The notes: generated from the sequence alone by a model not told the origin. DNA of 64,000 nucleotides from Carya illinoinensis (GCF_018687715.1 NC_056758.1:25951001-26015000), one strand, 5' to 3'. Counted from the first letter of the stretch, positions 49,507-61,697 are shown. Program-made: numbers and translations.

Positions 49507-51165
49507 TTAAAAAGTGGCCCCCACATGCACTCGCATGCAAAAATTTAATATGTGTGGAATGTCACAATTAGGCACACACCTCCTCAAAATTTGATCAGAA
49601 CAATATTTGAATAAATATGTGTCATCATAAAAGAAAGATCTGACCTCCAATTTAAATTTCTTGATGTCTTGGGAGCTCCAATGTGGTGGGGTGTGTCTTG
49701 TTACCAAGAAATGGACAATATCAGCAAACCAAGGCAAACAACCAATAGCTACAAGTTGTTCATTAGGAAAAGAATCTAAAACAGGAGTGGAAAGTTCCAA
49801 ATTTTCAATAGTGAGTTAAGATAAGTGGTCGGCAACCACATTTTCCACTCCCTTCTTATCCTTTGTAATGATATTAAATTCCAACAACAACAAAATCCAT
49901 CTAATTAGTCAAGGTTTGGCATCTTTTTTAGTGAGCAGATATTTAAGAGCTACTTGGTCAGTGAATATAACAATTCGAGAGCCTAAAATGTAAGCTCTAA
50001 ATTTATCCAAAACAAAAACAACTGCTGGTAACTTCTTTTCAGTGGTGGAGTAATTTTTATGAGCTGTATCAAGTGTTTTGCTTGCATAGTAAATCACAAA
50101 TGGAAGCTTACCTCTTCACTGACCAAGGATAACACCTATGGCAAAATCAGGAGCCACACATGATCTTAAATGGCAATGACTAGTCAGGTGGTTGAATTAT
50201 AGGTGCAGTGACCAGCATAGATTTGAGTTGCTCAAAAACTACTTGACATGCATCAGTCCAATTAAAAACACAATCCTTAGCTAACAACTCACACAAAGGT
50301 CTCGATATAAAGTTAAAGTTTTTTATGAAATGCCTATAGAACCCTGTATGTCCTAAAAATGATCTAATATCTTTAACTGATTTTGAAAAAGGTAATGTCG
50401 ATACTAGATGAATTTTGGACTTATCAACTTCAATGCATAGGGTTGAAATGATGTGCCACCTTGTTGTACCATAATATGGCATTTCTCCCAATTTAAAAGT
50501 AGGTTTTTCTCTTCACATCGAGCTAAAACAGCAGTGAGGTTAGTAAGGCATGCATTAAAAGAATCACCATAGACTGAAAAATCATCCATAAACACCTCCG
50601 AGATATGCTCAACCATGTCACTAAAAATACTTAACATGCATCGCTGAAATGTGGCGGGTGCATTACAAAGTCCAAATGGCATTTTCTTAAATGCAAAAGT
50701 TCCAAATGGGCAAGTAAAAGTAGTTTTTTCTTAGTCTTTAGGGGCTATTTCAATTTGATAATATCCCCAAACCCCATCAAGAAAACAATAAAAGCTATGG
50801 CCCGCAACTCTTTCCAAAGTTTGGTCTAAAAATGGTAATAGAAAATGGTCCTTTCTTGTTACAGCATTTGGCTTCCTAAAATCAATACACGTGCACCACC
50901 TTATAATGGTCCTAGTTGGGATTAACTCATCATTTTCATTTTTCACAAATATAATCCCAGATTTCTTAGGAATTACTTGAGTAGGACTTACCCATTGACT
51001 ATCCAAGATAGGATAGATGGTACCTACATCCAAGAGCTTCAAGACTTCATTTTTAACCACATCCTTCATCATATGATTCAACCTCCTTTGCATCTCTCGA
51101 GTCGATGTGTGCAAATGGCGGGGCAAGTTCCTTTGATGTCGGCAAATGACCATATAAGTGCTCAT
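49507..51165 (-). pseudogene. Element B: reverse transcriptase, RNase H and integrase zinc region
   Basis: Segments right to left: RT start with the QWVSPTQVIPKKSG and CIDFRKPNAVTRKDHF motifs (51165-50731); MPFGLCNAPATFQRCM and active-site FMDDFSVYG (50682-50510); RT thumb SVKDIRSFLGHTGFYRHFIK (50491-50180); RNase H YYASKTLDTAHKNYSTTEKK (50097-49909) with IVIFTDQVALKYLL; the integrase zinc-binding start at 49800-49507. A CEPCQK word at about 49408-49425 completes the HHCC zinc finger after a frame change. Stops separate the segments. Confidence 0.9.
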
Positions 51166-51469
51166 TTATGTTACTTGAGGACCCATAGGAGTTGCTTCTC
51201 TTGCTCAACTGACAAGAAAGATGAGGTAATACATGGAAAAGTATTAGTTGGCCCAAGAAAAATATATTTCAACGATTGAGGTAGTGGTTTCAAAACTGCA
51301 AATAGAGGAATTCATCCAATGGTTTCTGGTTTATGGATTGAAGTGGCAAGTCTTCAAATTTGAGTAGCCACAATGAGTCCATTTTACTACCTGCACTAGA
51401 ATTTACTGCATTAGTATCCAAAAACTCAATATTTTCTAAGCTTTTAGGTAAAACATGTTCTATTTGACC

Positions 51470-52064
51470 CTATTGCTCTAAAAAAAATTCTTCAACAAGT
51501 AAAGATTCCAAACAATTCTCTTCTTGGGGTTCTTTCAAGTCTTGGGGCTGCCTACAAGTGTTGAATACATTTAGCTCCAACATCATATTTCCAAAAGTCA
51601 ATTTAAGGATACCACTTCTACAATTTATCAAAGTTTTGGAAGTAGCCAAAAATGGCCTCCCTAAAATGACGAGTGCCGAAAAAATAGAATTAGGAGTTAA
51701 TTGAACATCTAATACCACAAAATCAACGGGTTAATAAAATTTATCCACTTGCACTAACACATCTTCTACTACTCCCCTAGGCTTTTTAATTAAACAGTCA
51801 ACCAATTGCAAGATGATAGAAGTTGGTTTCAATTCTCCTAAACCAAGTTGTTCATAGGTGTTGTAGAAGCAAATTAACACTAAAACCTATGTCTACTATT
51901 GCTTGGCCTATTTTCGAGCTTCCTATAGCACAAACTATTGTTGGAGAACTTGGATCTTTATATTTAGGAGGATTATTGGATTGAATAATGGCGCTGACTT
52001 GTTCCGTGAGAAATGTCTTCTTTTGCACTTTAAGCTTCCTCTTAACCGTGCACAAATCCTTCAA
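51470..52064 (-). pseudogene. Element B: aspartic protease remnant
   Basis: 52064-51852 ends in the protease active region, where the family's D-L-G-A-S motif reads DIGFS. 51718-51470 carries VILGRPFLATSKTLINC and KLTFGNMMLELNVF, the protease C-terminal landmarks. The catalytic Asp is retained but the neighbouring residues are altered, and the two parts are in different frames. Confidence 0.8.
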
Positions 52065-52379
52065 AAATTTGGCATATGTTGGGATTTGCTAAATGGCATC
52101 AAGAAGAGGAATGTTAATGCGAACTTGGCTAAAAATGTCTAAAATCTCAGCTTGATGTTTACTTTTATGTAAAGGAACCGGTCTTTGAGGAAAAGGTGCC
52201 GAAAGAGTTACCTTTGGTTCCAAAGAAACATCAACATCAGAATTTTTACCCTGTGCATTGGAAGTGGAGCTCTCATCATTCTTGTCAACTTCATTACTCG
52301 ATGTACCAACCTCCTTACCACTACGAAGAGTTATTATGGCCTTGTAAGTCTTTAAATTTTCTTTAACAGAGATGAAGGC

Positions 52380-53853
52380 TCTATGGCAACAATTTGGACT
52401 CGAGGATTTGGTTGGGTTTGAGCTGGGAACTTGCCTTTCTCTTGAGCATTCAGGGTTGTGTTCAACTTGGTCAAATTATTCCTTATGTCATTGATGGCTT
52501 GAGAAGTTTATTTATGGTGGTTTGATTTTGCATGAACTATTAAAGAGTAGAGGTCATTTGTTGAAATCAGTCATCAATGGGTTTTTTAGGTGCTGGAATT
52601 AGTGCATTTTGCTGGGTGTGAACTAAATATTGAGGTGCACCAGCTCCCGGATGTGATGAACTCATGGGGTGATCATTTCTTCATCTGAAGTTAGGATGAT
52701 TTCTCTAACCTGCATTATAAGTGTTAGAATATGGTGCCGAAAAAAGCTTAGAAACCTTGTTAATAGGGTGAGAAGCATCAAACAAGACTTCCTTAAAAGC
52801 TGGAATGGTAGGACATTCAGATGTTACATGACTAACGTCCTCACAAATGTTACATTTCTCTTGTCTTGGAATACCCTAAATTTCATGCACTTTCTTTAAC
52901 TCAATCACTTTCGATTTTTTTGACAATAAGGCAAATTTGGCATGCAAATCTTCCTCCCCATTCAAAACATATTTACCTCCCCCACTCATAGTCCTCATTG
53001 GTTTAGCTCGATCGTAAACACAAGAAGTGTCCCATGATTGAGAGTTTTCAGCTAAGTAATCGAAATAGGCAAATGCTTCTTCTGGTTCTTTGTTGAAGAA
53101 TTCTCCATTACACATGATTTCAACAAATTGTCGCATTTTTCATCAAAGCTTCATTTAAAAAAAGAAAAAAACTAATGATCCACCAATTCTAGTAACCATG
53201 GTGTGGGCAAGGATTTAAAAGATCCTTGAACCTTTCCCAGCTTTGGTAAAAAGTCTCACTTTCCTTTTGAGCAAAATTCTTGATTTGTCTCTTTAAAGCA
53301 TTGGTTCAATGCATTGGGAAAAACTTTTCAAAAATTCAGCTTGCATTTCTGGTCATGTTCCAATGGATCTTGGCCTCAATGCATTTAACCTTGTTTTTGC
53401 TTTATCTTTCAAGGAAAACGGAAACAACTTTAATATAATAATCTCCTCAGTATAGGTTTGGTCCATGAATGTAGAACAAACCTCTTCAAACTCTTTAATA
53501 TGAAGATAAGGGTTCTCGGATTCCATACCATGAAAATGTGGAATCAATGGGGTCATTCCAGGTTTGAAATTAAAGTTGTTTGCATTTAAAAGTTGGATTA
53601 TGCATGAGAGTGTGCTAGTTCTGACAGGTTGTAAATAATTTCTAAGTGTCCTATTTTGATTTAACATTTTCCTATCATGATTCTCATTTTCAGCCATGGT
53701 GCTATGAGTGTCAGAAGATGATTCAAGGGAAAGAGATGCAGAGTTAAAAGATGATAGTGATTCTATCCTAATCAACCGAGAGGTTTGGTCTCTAGTCCAA
53801 CCAGTCATACAAACAAGAGCAGAAAAAAAAAATGAAAGACAAACAGGATACAA
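52380..53853 (-). pseudogene. Element B: gag
   Basis: 53853-53353 carries the N-terminal gag signature (MTPLIPHFHGMESENPYLH, KLFPFSLKDKAKTRL). Weak gag-core words continue across 53350-53140 through frame changes (53136-52876 begins MRQFVEIMCNGEFF), then a decayed zinc-knuckle region near 52800-52870. The likely original start is MAENENHD at about 53697; the 52 codons before it are chance upstream reading. Confidence 0.8.
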
Positions 53854-53967
53854 AATAAAAAATAAAATAAAATAAAAAGAATGTCACCCAAGCTGTGAAG
53901 AGGTTCACAGCGTCAACACTTTGAATTTTTCAGCAAAAACAACGGTTCTTAAAATGCCAATTATTCT

Positions 53968-53987
53968 TGGCAATGGAGCAAAAAACT
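53968..53987 (-). other. Element B: degenerate PBS
   Basis: Minus strand TTTGCTCCATTGCCAAGAA just before the LTR resembles the TGGCGCCGTTGCCGGGGA-type PBS of Athila/Tat elements with several differences. Confidence 0.5.
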
Positions 53988-55524
53988 TGATCAGCTTATA
54001 ATTTCGACTTCCAAGTATAGATGTTGTCAAAGTAATACAAGGGCAAATCTCAAGATCGATTTCACAGGGACAAAGGGAATTAAGCAAACATTAAGATCTT
54101 AGTCTTAATTATGGCAATAAAATATTCTAACAAAGGAAAAAGAAGCTTAAACTAAAGGGTGGAGGAATGAACAAAAAAAAAAAAAAGGGTGTGAAATAAC
54201 CTTCATGTATTAGTCACTAAATGTACCAACCCAAAATGATGGCTATTTACTGAGGGGACGTGGACTGGTTTAAGAGTGAATGTCATGGTTCTTTGGGAAG
54301 TTTAAGCACAAGTAAAAACAGAAAATAAAGGTGAATCTATGCTTCTAAAATTACCAAAGCTAAGAGGCTTAGAGAAAGTGTGTAGCAAATGAATTAAACG
54401 TGTATAAAACAATAAAACAAACACTTAGGATTCAATTTTCACTCAGTGATTTAGTGATGATTTACTTCTCTTTTCATCTTCTCTTAACCATTCTCCCATT
54501 TCTAGAAATCATGGTCAAATAATATAGCAACGAACCACAAGTTTTGGCCTAATAAAATGTCTTAACAGATTATATAACAACTATAAAATAGTGAAAGAAA
54601 ACCATCAAAGTCTTGTTATTTGTTTAAGTATCAATTGTGCCTTTACATCTACAACTAAGCTAGATCAAGAACAAAGAGTTTTAATCCTTTCTAGATGTAA
54701 AATGAAATATAATCCAACAAGTTAATCATTAAAATCACATAACATTGAAGAAAATCCAACCCAAAATAGTCATGGGTTACTCCTTGAATTCCAAGCTAAA
54801 AGTTTGGCCTATCATCTCTAGATTAGCCAAATGCCCAAAAAAGAATAAACCCTAACATTTGAAGTTGCTGTCTAAACAAAATTGCAGAAGAAGAAAAATA
54901 ACGAGCTGAACGATAACAATGTTACGAAAAGGAAAAAAACTGGGCTCAAAAAATGCAATTGCCCCTAGCAAAGAAATCGAAAAAAAAAAACCAAAGGAAA
55001 TCTATCCCAGGAAAATGAGAACCAAAAAAAATAAAGAAAAAAAGGGGAGTGTGATTTGGCTGCGTCTTTCCTCGTTTCTTTCTCCCGCGTGCATGAGTCT
55101 GTTGCAATCCCAGAGGCCATGATCTGTTGCGGTATGAATTGCTAAAGTGCGTGAGATCTGTTGGAGCAAGTGATTCCATGCTCCTCCTGGTCCATCGCCC
55201 TTCCCATTTTGGGACCACCGTCTAAGAGGAAATGAACAAGTGCCTTGCCGCATGACACTCCTCTTCATCTATTTTTTTTTTCCAAAATTTCCCTGCATCC
55301 CATAAGCAAATTAAAGTGTTATCATCATGAGAGGGATAAAATTGGGGTATTAATTCTGATGTGGCTTAACAGCTGCATTGTGATTCTTTTTAAGTGTATA
55401 ATTTTAGAATTAATCAATTGACTCGAGTATCCTAATCTACTGCATAATTAAGTGCTTAACTACTTTTTGGTTAAACAATTTATTCACTTAAACAGCCTAA
55501 TTATGTAATTTTAACACTTCATCA
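53988..55524 (-). repeat. Element B right (5') LTR, complete
   Basis: It starts TGATCAGC at 53988, after the PBS, and ends ACACTTCATCA at 55524. Its last 311 bp match the left remnant 46935-47241. The following bases ATGGG are the expected target duplication, but the left partner is not in place. ORFs at 54919-55268 lie within the LTR and are not genes. Confidence 0.8.
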
Positions 55525-57460
55525 ATGGGCAAAGATTACCCTGACCTAACCGCCTGGGAGTTTCTTTTCGCGCAAAAAGTACAACAACACGACAGCAACC
55601 TATTCAATTTTCGTGCTTGAGGCAGATATAGGGTTGCCCACCTGGAACCCTACTTTTCCTGTGTCAATGACGAGTTTAAATGGTTCTTCTTTGTGTCGGG
55701 CCAAGGTTGGGGATTTCCCGCTAGAGAGGCAATTCAGCGTGAGTTCCCTATCTGTGCCATTTGAAGGGTCGTCCCGAAGGATATATCTATAGAGACTTTC
55801 CTGGTTTTGACCCATTGAGAGAAAGCTCCCCTGAAGGTGATCAACACGTGGAGCACCAAGAAGAAGTTTAGACTGACGCCCTGCTAACCGAAGTCAACAT
55901 CGACAACTTCTAGTGTCTCCGAACCAATCTCATTTCGAGTGCTTTTGCACCCTGGGGGATTCATATACTCCTCTGCCCTAGTCCTCATGAGCCATCAGGG
56001 TATAGTAGCAGTTGCTCTGAGTCCATAAGAGTGCCTCCCTTGGGCTAGTCTTCGCAAGCTCCATCGTGGAGACAACTCGGGGTTAAAGGCCTACCCTGGG
56101 CCACTCAGATGTCATTAGGGACCAGTTGGGGTCCTTAGCCATGAAGAAGAAGAGCTTGAGATGGGCTTCTTCTTAGCTTTCCTTGCCCCTACTTCGAGGG
56201 GGTCTCATAATCACATCCTTTCTTTTGAGGATGGGGCACACCCCATTGCTCCCGAGGAGACCTTTGACACCTAGGTGCTGATGTTCCCAAGCAACAACGA
56301 GGGTGTTCATTCCCCACACTTTGATGAACCCATGGGGTTATCCCTAGATCATCCCTTGGTCCTTGACTTTAGTGACGAGAGGATTTTCATACCTTTCTTT
56401 CCCTTTAGCACATCACCTAAGCTCGAGGTTGTTTCGTTGGTAGCCTTAGAGGAGTCTGCCGCTGTGACCCCTACTGCAAGCGATATGGGCGTACTATGCA
56501 AGTAACTGGTCGAGGGTGTAGTTGCAACAACTCAGGTTGAGCAAGCACAAACATAGGGGCCTTGGTGATGCCCAAACAAGATCCAACGACTAATGGGGGT
56601 TCCTCAAGGATGTCCAAGCAAGAGTTGGCTACTAACAAGTGTTCCTTGGGGTTGAGGATGCTCGAGCAGGAGCCAATGGCTGAAGGGGGTGTCTAGAGAA
56701 TGCCTGAGCAAGAGATGGTGGTTGACCAGCCCACATTGAAGATGACCAAACAGGAGATGGTAGCCAATGGGGGTGCTGAGGGGATGCCCGACTTGGAGCC
56801 AATGGTTGATGTGGATGCCTCGATACCATCAGGGCAGGTACCGGTACTTGGGGTTGTTGGCAGCATTAAGGCCCAATCCGAGTTAGCACCTGAAAAGGGT
56901 GTACACATTTCTTTTCGGGCTACCCATTACCTGTTTGGCAGCTAGGAGGCTTAGGGCAGACCTCCCAAGCTAGAGGGGTAATGCTTTGATAACTAGGCCA
57001 AATCTTGATAGAGCTTGAGCAAAGACTAATTGTAGAAAGCCAACAAACTCAAAGATTGCTTCTCTTCGGCAGGATCTTTTCCTTTGCCCTATTTTTTCCT
57101 TTCTATTTTCATTTTATTTCATCTAAATATGTTTGTGCTACCAGGGAGTCAGCCAGTTGGCCGCCTTGATTGTGGTTGAAAGAGACGAGTTAGAAGAGGA
57201 GGTCCGAACATCGCAATCCCTTGCCATCTTATCCCGTATAGAGGTCCACAAGGTAGATAAGGAGAGGAACAATGCCATAGAGGCCTTCATCCACATGCAC
57301 TTCATCGTCAACGAAAGAAGAAGAAATTGACAAACTTCACCAAGAGAAGATCTTCCTTTGAGATGACTTGCTATGTCTCAGGAAGAGGTTGCTCACTTTC
57401 ACCTTGAGGACAAGCTTCTGAAGGAGGAATAGGACACTTCTGAGACCGATTTGCTCTGTT
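55525..57460 (+). pseudogene. Relic of a 'putative gypsy-type transposon' gag-like ORF, copy 1
   Basis: Plus-strand reading from 55525 gives KDYPDLTAWEFLFAQKVQQH, then, after a stop, LEPYFSCVNDEFKWFFFVSG and QGWGFPAREAIQREFPIC (55624-55776). W-x-FFFVSG followed by GWGFP is the landmark of the plant 'putative gypsy-type transposon' domain seen in Tat-lineage retroelements. Downstream frames are broken; 56275-56505 and 57133-57330 are residual open pieces, the latter coiled-coil-like (RDELEEEVRTSQS). The upstream portion is missing because element B's LTR ends at 55524, so B probably inserted here. Confidence 0.55.
56567..56815 (+). repeat. Degenerate tandem repeat in relic copy 1
   Basis: Recurring units contain ATG-CC-AAGCA(A/G)GAG followed by a GGGGGTG word, spaced roughly 40-65 bp. 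They encode variants of MPEQEMVV, MTKQEMVANGG and MPDLEPMVD. This is a coding-type repeat that has drifted. Confidence 0.5.
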
Positions 57461-58455
57461 AACGTCGCGTTTCATATGCTTTTGGGCCAAACCCTCAGCA
57501 GCTTGGGTCTTTGGTCTTGGGCTTGCAAACACAAAGAAAACACCAAGAGGTTGTGGCCGGGGGAGCCTCCAATGCCAAAATCAGTATATCTATAGAGGTG
57601 CATTCAAGTAAGTAGAGAAAGTTCAAAGAGTCTAGAGTGTAACCCATTTCTGATACATGGGGATTCTCTTTTATACCTGACCTCAAAGATCAGGCAGTCA
57701 TGCCCTATGGCTGGGGGGGGAGTAGGGGACGTCCTCCCGAAGTCTCTTTAGCCATGCCCATTTAATGCGGCGTGGCCCTCTGGGATTGTATTTAATGCGG
57801 TGTGATCCTCTGTTTTGTCTATCTATCATAGGTGTAATGCGTCGGATCGCCCCTCCCACTTTACTTGTTGTTAGAGGATTATTGGTCCTTCGCTTGTACG
57901 GCCTGCCTTTTGATTCAATCCTTTAAGAGCCGGGCGACACGGTAGGGACCTAAGTGCCCCTTATTCCTCTTTCTTTGGGCCTGGACGGGCCTCATGGGCC
58001 TGGGTTTATCTACTCACTTAGGCCTCTTGCACCTGGGCCTACTTTTCTGAGCCTAAAGCCCCAAGGGGGTTTTCAGTTAGCTCACCAATTCCTATCGAAC
58101 TGATTCAGTGGGAATTCCTCCTCGCCTTAGCCCTTTTGTTCCCTCACATGGCTGGCCTTTAATGTCCCCCCCTCTACAGAATCATGGTCGAGCTTGTTTC
58201 CTAGCTCTTCCCACATGTCCTATCATGATTAGCCTTTATCCGGTCCTTTTGCCTCCCGTGGTGTGGCACAATGATTCTCATTCTCACTTTTCTAACACTT
58301 TTCGGCGATTACCTTCAAGTACTTGATGACTCATGTTATGTTTTTTCCACATTGATGGCTTTAGGCGGCTTCTACCACCTTCCCTCATCGTGCTCTGAGT
58401 TTGCACTCTTCGTGAAACGTGTAGGTTCCCATGATCCTGCGATACAAACCATCCC
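57461..58455. other. Unassigned debris between two relic copies
   Basis: GC-richer sequence with no intact frame. Minus-strand TATAAAAGAG lies near 57667-57676 and a GTGCAATGCG-like purine/pyrimidine mix follows. It may be an LTR of the relic family, but no matching pair of boundaries was found. Confidence 0.35.
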
Positions 58456-58463
58456 TTCAAGCT

Positions 58464-58470
58464 TATATAA
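58464..58470 (+). promoter_or_regulatory. TATA-like box ahead of relic copy 2
   Basis: TATATAA at 58464-58470, followed by a CT-rich leader and an ATG at 58589. It probably marks the promoter of the decayed element. Confidence 0.4.
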
Positions 58471-58588
58471 ACTTCCTCCCAGGAGGTAGGTCGTTCCTCA
58501 CTTCTTCCTTGCACTGCCTGAGTGTCATTTAACCCTCTTTCTTCCTAATGCTTTCTATGTCCATTTCTTCCTTCTCCCTTACCCTCTC

Positions 58589-59400
58589 ATGGCCCTTAAG
58601 AACCCTACTCGTGCGGCCCTAAAAGGTTCTAAGAACCCTAAACCAGCTAGGCCCTCGAACCCTTCTCAAAACCTCGGGAACACAGAGTTTGCAAAAATTC
58701 CCATGGTGGTTCAAAGATATGAGGGCTCCTCATGGTGGTCGATACGGTGAGTTGGATTTGCTAAGGCGGGAGTACAATGTGCCGAGGACAGTGAACTTTG
58801 AAGTGCCGAGGGTAGTGAACTTCGTAAGAGATCCATGTTCAAGGTTACGTTGTATCCGGTCATGTTTTTTGATCGCTTGCGGCTACCGTTTTGCCACCCT
58901 ATTTGTGATGTGTTGGACATAACTGGTGTGGCTTCGGCTTAGCTTCATCCTAACATGTGGAGGATCCTTGTGTGCTGTTGTGTTATTTGGTGGCATGCCC
59001 TGGAGAAGGTAGAAGTCGACTGGCCAGACCTTATCAACTGAGAACTTTTCATTATCCACAGTATTTAGAAGAGGGGCGGGAACACTTGCAGTTTCCGCTC
59101 CATCCAGGCCTTGGGTCACCTAGAGCTAAACTATGAGAAATGGTCCCCGTGGTCTAAGCGTTTCTTCTTCATATCAGACAACATGTGAGGAGACGCCCCC
59201 AGGCAGGCTGCTCAGTAGGAATTTCCTATTCGGGCCAAGAGGTCGTGAAGTCCACGATGACCTTACAAGAGGTTCAACACCTCGAGGTTGTACGGGCCTG
59301 GGTGGCCGCCCACCAGACCGAAGTTTTCACAGATTTTATGCCATTCCCCCCCCCCCCCCCCAAAGGCTCAGCTGCACCACCTAGGAAGCTCCATTCCACT
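58589..59400 (+). pseudogene. Relic of the same gag-like ORF, copy 2
   Basis: ATG 58589 opens MALKNPTRAALKGSKNPKPA, stopping at TGA near 58750. The next part, in another frame, reads FFDRLRLPFCHPICDVLDI, then LHPNMWRILVCCCVIWWHAL, a stop, LELNYEKWSPWSKRFFFISD and stops. The 'L-P-x-x-x-x-WRIL' then 'W-SKRFFF-S-D' order is the same family as 55525-57460. At least six stops are present. A poly-C run of 16 (59346-59361) lies in its tail. Confidence 0.6.
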
Positions 59401-59525
59401 GAGGCAGGTCGGTCATCTAGGGTGTTAGCATTTCCCTGGCAGGCAACAGGGCCTTTTATATAAGTTTTTGTATTATATTTACTATATATAAATATAGTAA
59501 TATGTATTAAGGAGAATTTTTACTT

Positions 59526-59888
59526 AGTGTAAATTACAATTTAGTATGGTGGCCCTTTTATAGGTTGTCTTGGCAATACAAGCCTCCCATCTAAACGATG
59601 TGGGACTCTTGTAGTGTGAGACTTGTATTGCCTTGGCATAGATATTTTTTTAATTATTATTATTGTAGTGAAAATAAGCCGGCTACATGCATGCGTATGA
59701 TACTCCCCAGCCCAGTAACTTTATCCATGTCATTTGTACATTAGTAGCTCTTCTTGTTAGTACTGTTATAATTTACGGCATGGATATATGATGACTAATG
59801 GTAAAGATCAATGCCGCATGGATGCATTCATACACGACCGATTCATTATATATATGAAAGTGACTTCTATGTTTCTTGAATTTTGACA

Positions 59889-59924
<36 letters not shown>

Positions 59925-60546
59925 TAGAGTATCCTGATCTTGAGGATAAAAAAAAATATATTTTTGTCACTAGTATTCGAAAGTCATGTATGAGCCCCAA
60001 ATTGTATGCAAAAGAAATATGTTGCGCCAGAATATAATATATATATTTATAGTTAAAAACCAATCTAGAAGTTCAAAACAGGGGAAAAGTGTTGCCGTAA
60101 CTACTGGAGACCAAAACAAGTAAAAACAATAAAGTAAATTATTTTTGAATAAGAAATAGTAGCATAAAAAGTTAAAAACTACTAGCAGTAAGTATAAAGC
60201 TTCCTCCCACTAGTAGCCATAATAACCAAACGTCAGTGAATAGTGCTACTCGCACTGTAGAAAGAATTCTCATATAATGGCATTCCCCACAAGAATTCTT
60301 TGTTAAAATCTTTTTCTATGAACATAGTTGATTCTTGACGGTCTATTTCTGACGGGTGTAAATTAAGGGATGTACTTCTAAATGGGAAATCTCAAATTAT
60401 ATACCCTTCCTTAATTATCCATGGAAATCTTAAAATACATAGATATGCTAAAGCAATACAATAGTCCTACATTGTTTAAGTGTGAGACTTGGATTGCCAA
60501 GACAACATATAAAAGAGTCACCCTACTATACTACAACTTACACAAA
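59526..60546. mobile_element. Inverted pair of promoter-like modules (foldback-like structure)
   Basis: About 95 bp at 59526-59620 is, on the opposite strand, similar to 60450-60546. Both arms contain, read outward, RTCCCACATCG-like sequence (AGTCCCACATCG minus strand 59607-59596; AGTCCTACATTG plus strand 60463-60474) and TATAAAAG exactly 45 nt further (59562-59555; 60508-60515), then TTGTAATTTACAC or TTGTAGTATAG..TTACAC words. A hairpin lies inside the left arm (GGCAATACAAG near 59572 against CTTGTATTGCC near 59632). About 0.8 kb of AT-rich DNA lies between, with a (TA)n at 59892-59920. Confidence 0.5.
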
Positions 60547-61664
60547 ATATGCACTAGCAAAATTTTAAAACTACATGGCTTTTAAATTTTAGTCATGTTT
60601 ACAAATTTAAATTTACAATTTGAGTCCAAAAATTGTGTTTTTGATCACATTTGGACTTAAGAATAATTTTTGGGCCTAGTGGGTTGCAGTTGATTTTGAC
60701 TCTGGACCTTGACTACTGGGGCAAGGTGCCCCTCCCCCACATGGTGCGGGGTGGGTGAAAGGGAGGGTCCCCCTACCCCGCACCATGCGAGTAGCATCCC
60801 TATAAGAAACTCAGGAGGAGCTCACCGGTCAAGCTAGATTCTGATGACAACTTCATTCACCCTTCAGGAGAGTCCTTGAGGGGGGTGTCTGTTCAGTGAT
60901 GCGCTTTGCCTTCGCCAAGGAGGGAGGCAGTTTCCGCGTTGCCGAGTGTAGTGATGCTACCATCCATCCCCCAAGGTTAGGAAGCTCGGCCCTCCTTCAA
61001 TGAGTTCGTAAAACCTCTCCACAGTCAATTTGAGCCACCCAATGGCAGCCCTAGGTGCTCATCTCTCTACCCTGCCAAGCGTTCACAAGGCTTTTGCCCC
61101 GTCGGTAGTGACTCACAACACTATTCCCTCTTACCTCCCAAGACCATCCTTCCCACATACGTCAAGGCGCACCTTCTTTCATGCCCGAAGGACGTCCCTT
61201 TGTGGTTGGGGATCTCTTTGGTCAGGTGTCCAATCCGAGCTCTCCTGTCACTTGTCTTCACGAGCCCGCCTTGGGTGATGACACTGAGACTCGAGGAAAG
61301 ATTGTGCGAGCCATGTTGTGGGCTAATAGTGGGGGTTAGCGCCAAGGATAGCATGGATAGGGAAGTCTTGGTGCCCAAGGGGCTCATTGACACTCCCTCA
61401 GCTTTTCCTACCACTGTCATTACGGCCATGGTGCCATCAGACGTTGGGGTTGAGGCAGCTCTCATTGAACTAAGAGTGGGTCTAGGAGTTGTTCCAGGGT
61501 AGGGGGATGCTATCAAGGGTCCTCTCACTGAGGAGGCCGCACTGTGATCGAGGGTCCTCCCATTGAGGAGGTCGTGCCTCGACTAGGGCATGAGGGGGAT
61601 TGCACTAGTCAGGTCCATACAATGGCCCAAAGCTTGTGGGAGTTCTTCTTGGAGGCTGATGGCT
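60547..61664 (+). other. Decayed retroelement interior; no intact frame
   Basis: Composition and words (CCCAAGG, GGTGTCTGTTCAG, GAGGTCGTGCC) match the relic region to its left. ORFs of 82-137 codons on both strands carry no domain. It includes a strong inverted repeat at 60740-60787 (separate entry). Confidence 0.35.
60740..60787. repeat. GC-rich perfect inverted repeat
   Basis: CATGGTGCGGGGT at 60740-60752 is the exact reverse complement of ACCCCGCACCATG at 60775-60787, extended by partly paired G/C runs, with a loop of about 22 nt rich in GAAAGGGAGG. Confidence 0.8.
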
Positions 61665-61697
61665 TGCAAAATTTCATATTGCAGATTTTACAAGTTC

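Larger units (their letters stand above)
46935..55524 (-). mobile_element. Element B: Athila-like Ty3/gypsy element
   Basis: Left LTR remainder 46935-47241, PPT, 3' untranslated part, integrase, RNase H, RT, protease, gag, PBS and right LTR 53988-55524. Pol order RT-RNase H-integrase makes it Ty3/gypsy. FMDDFSVYGDSF in RT, NWEKCH after it, and a gag starting with the HFHGMESENPYLHIKEF pattern fit Athila-type elements. The rest of the left LTR is displaced by element A's insertion at 46934/46935. Many stops and frame changes make it non-functional. Confidence 0.85.
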
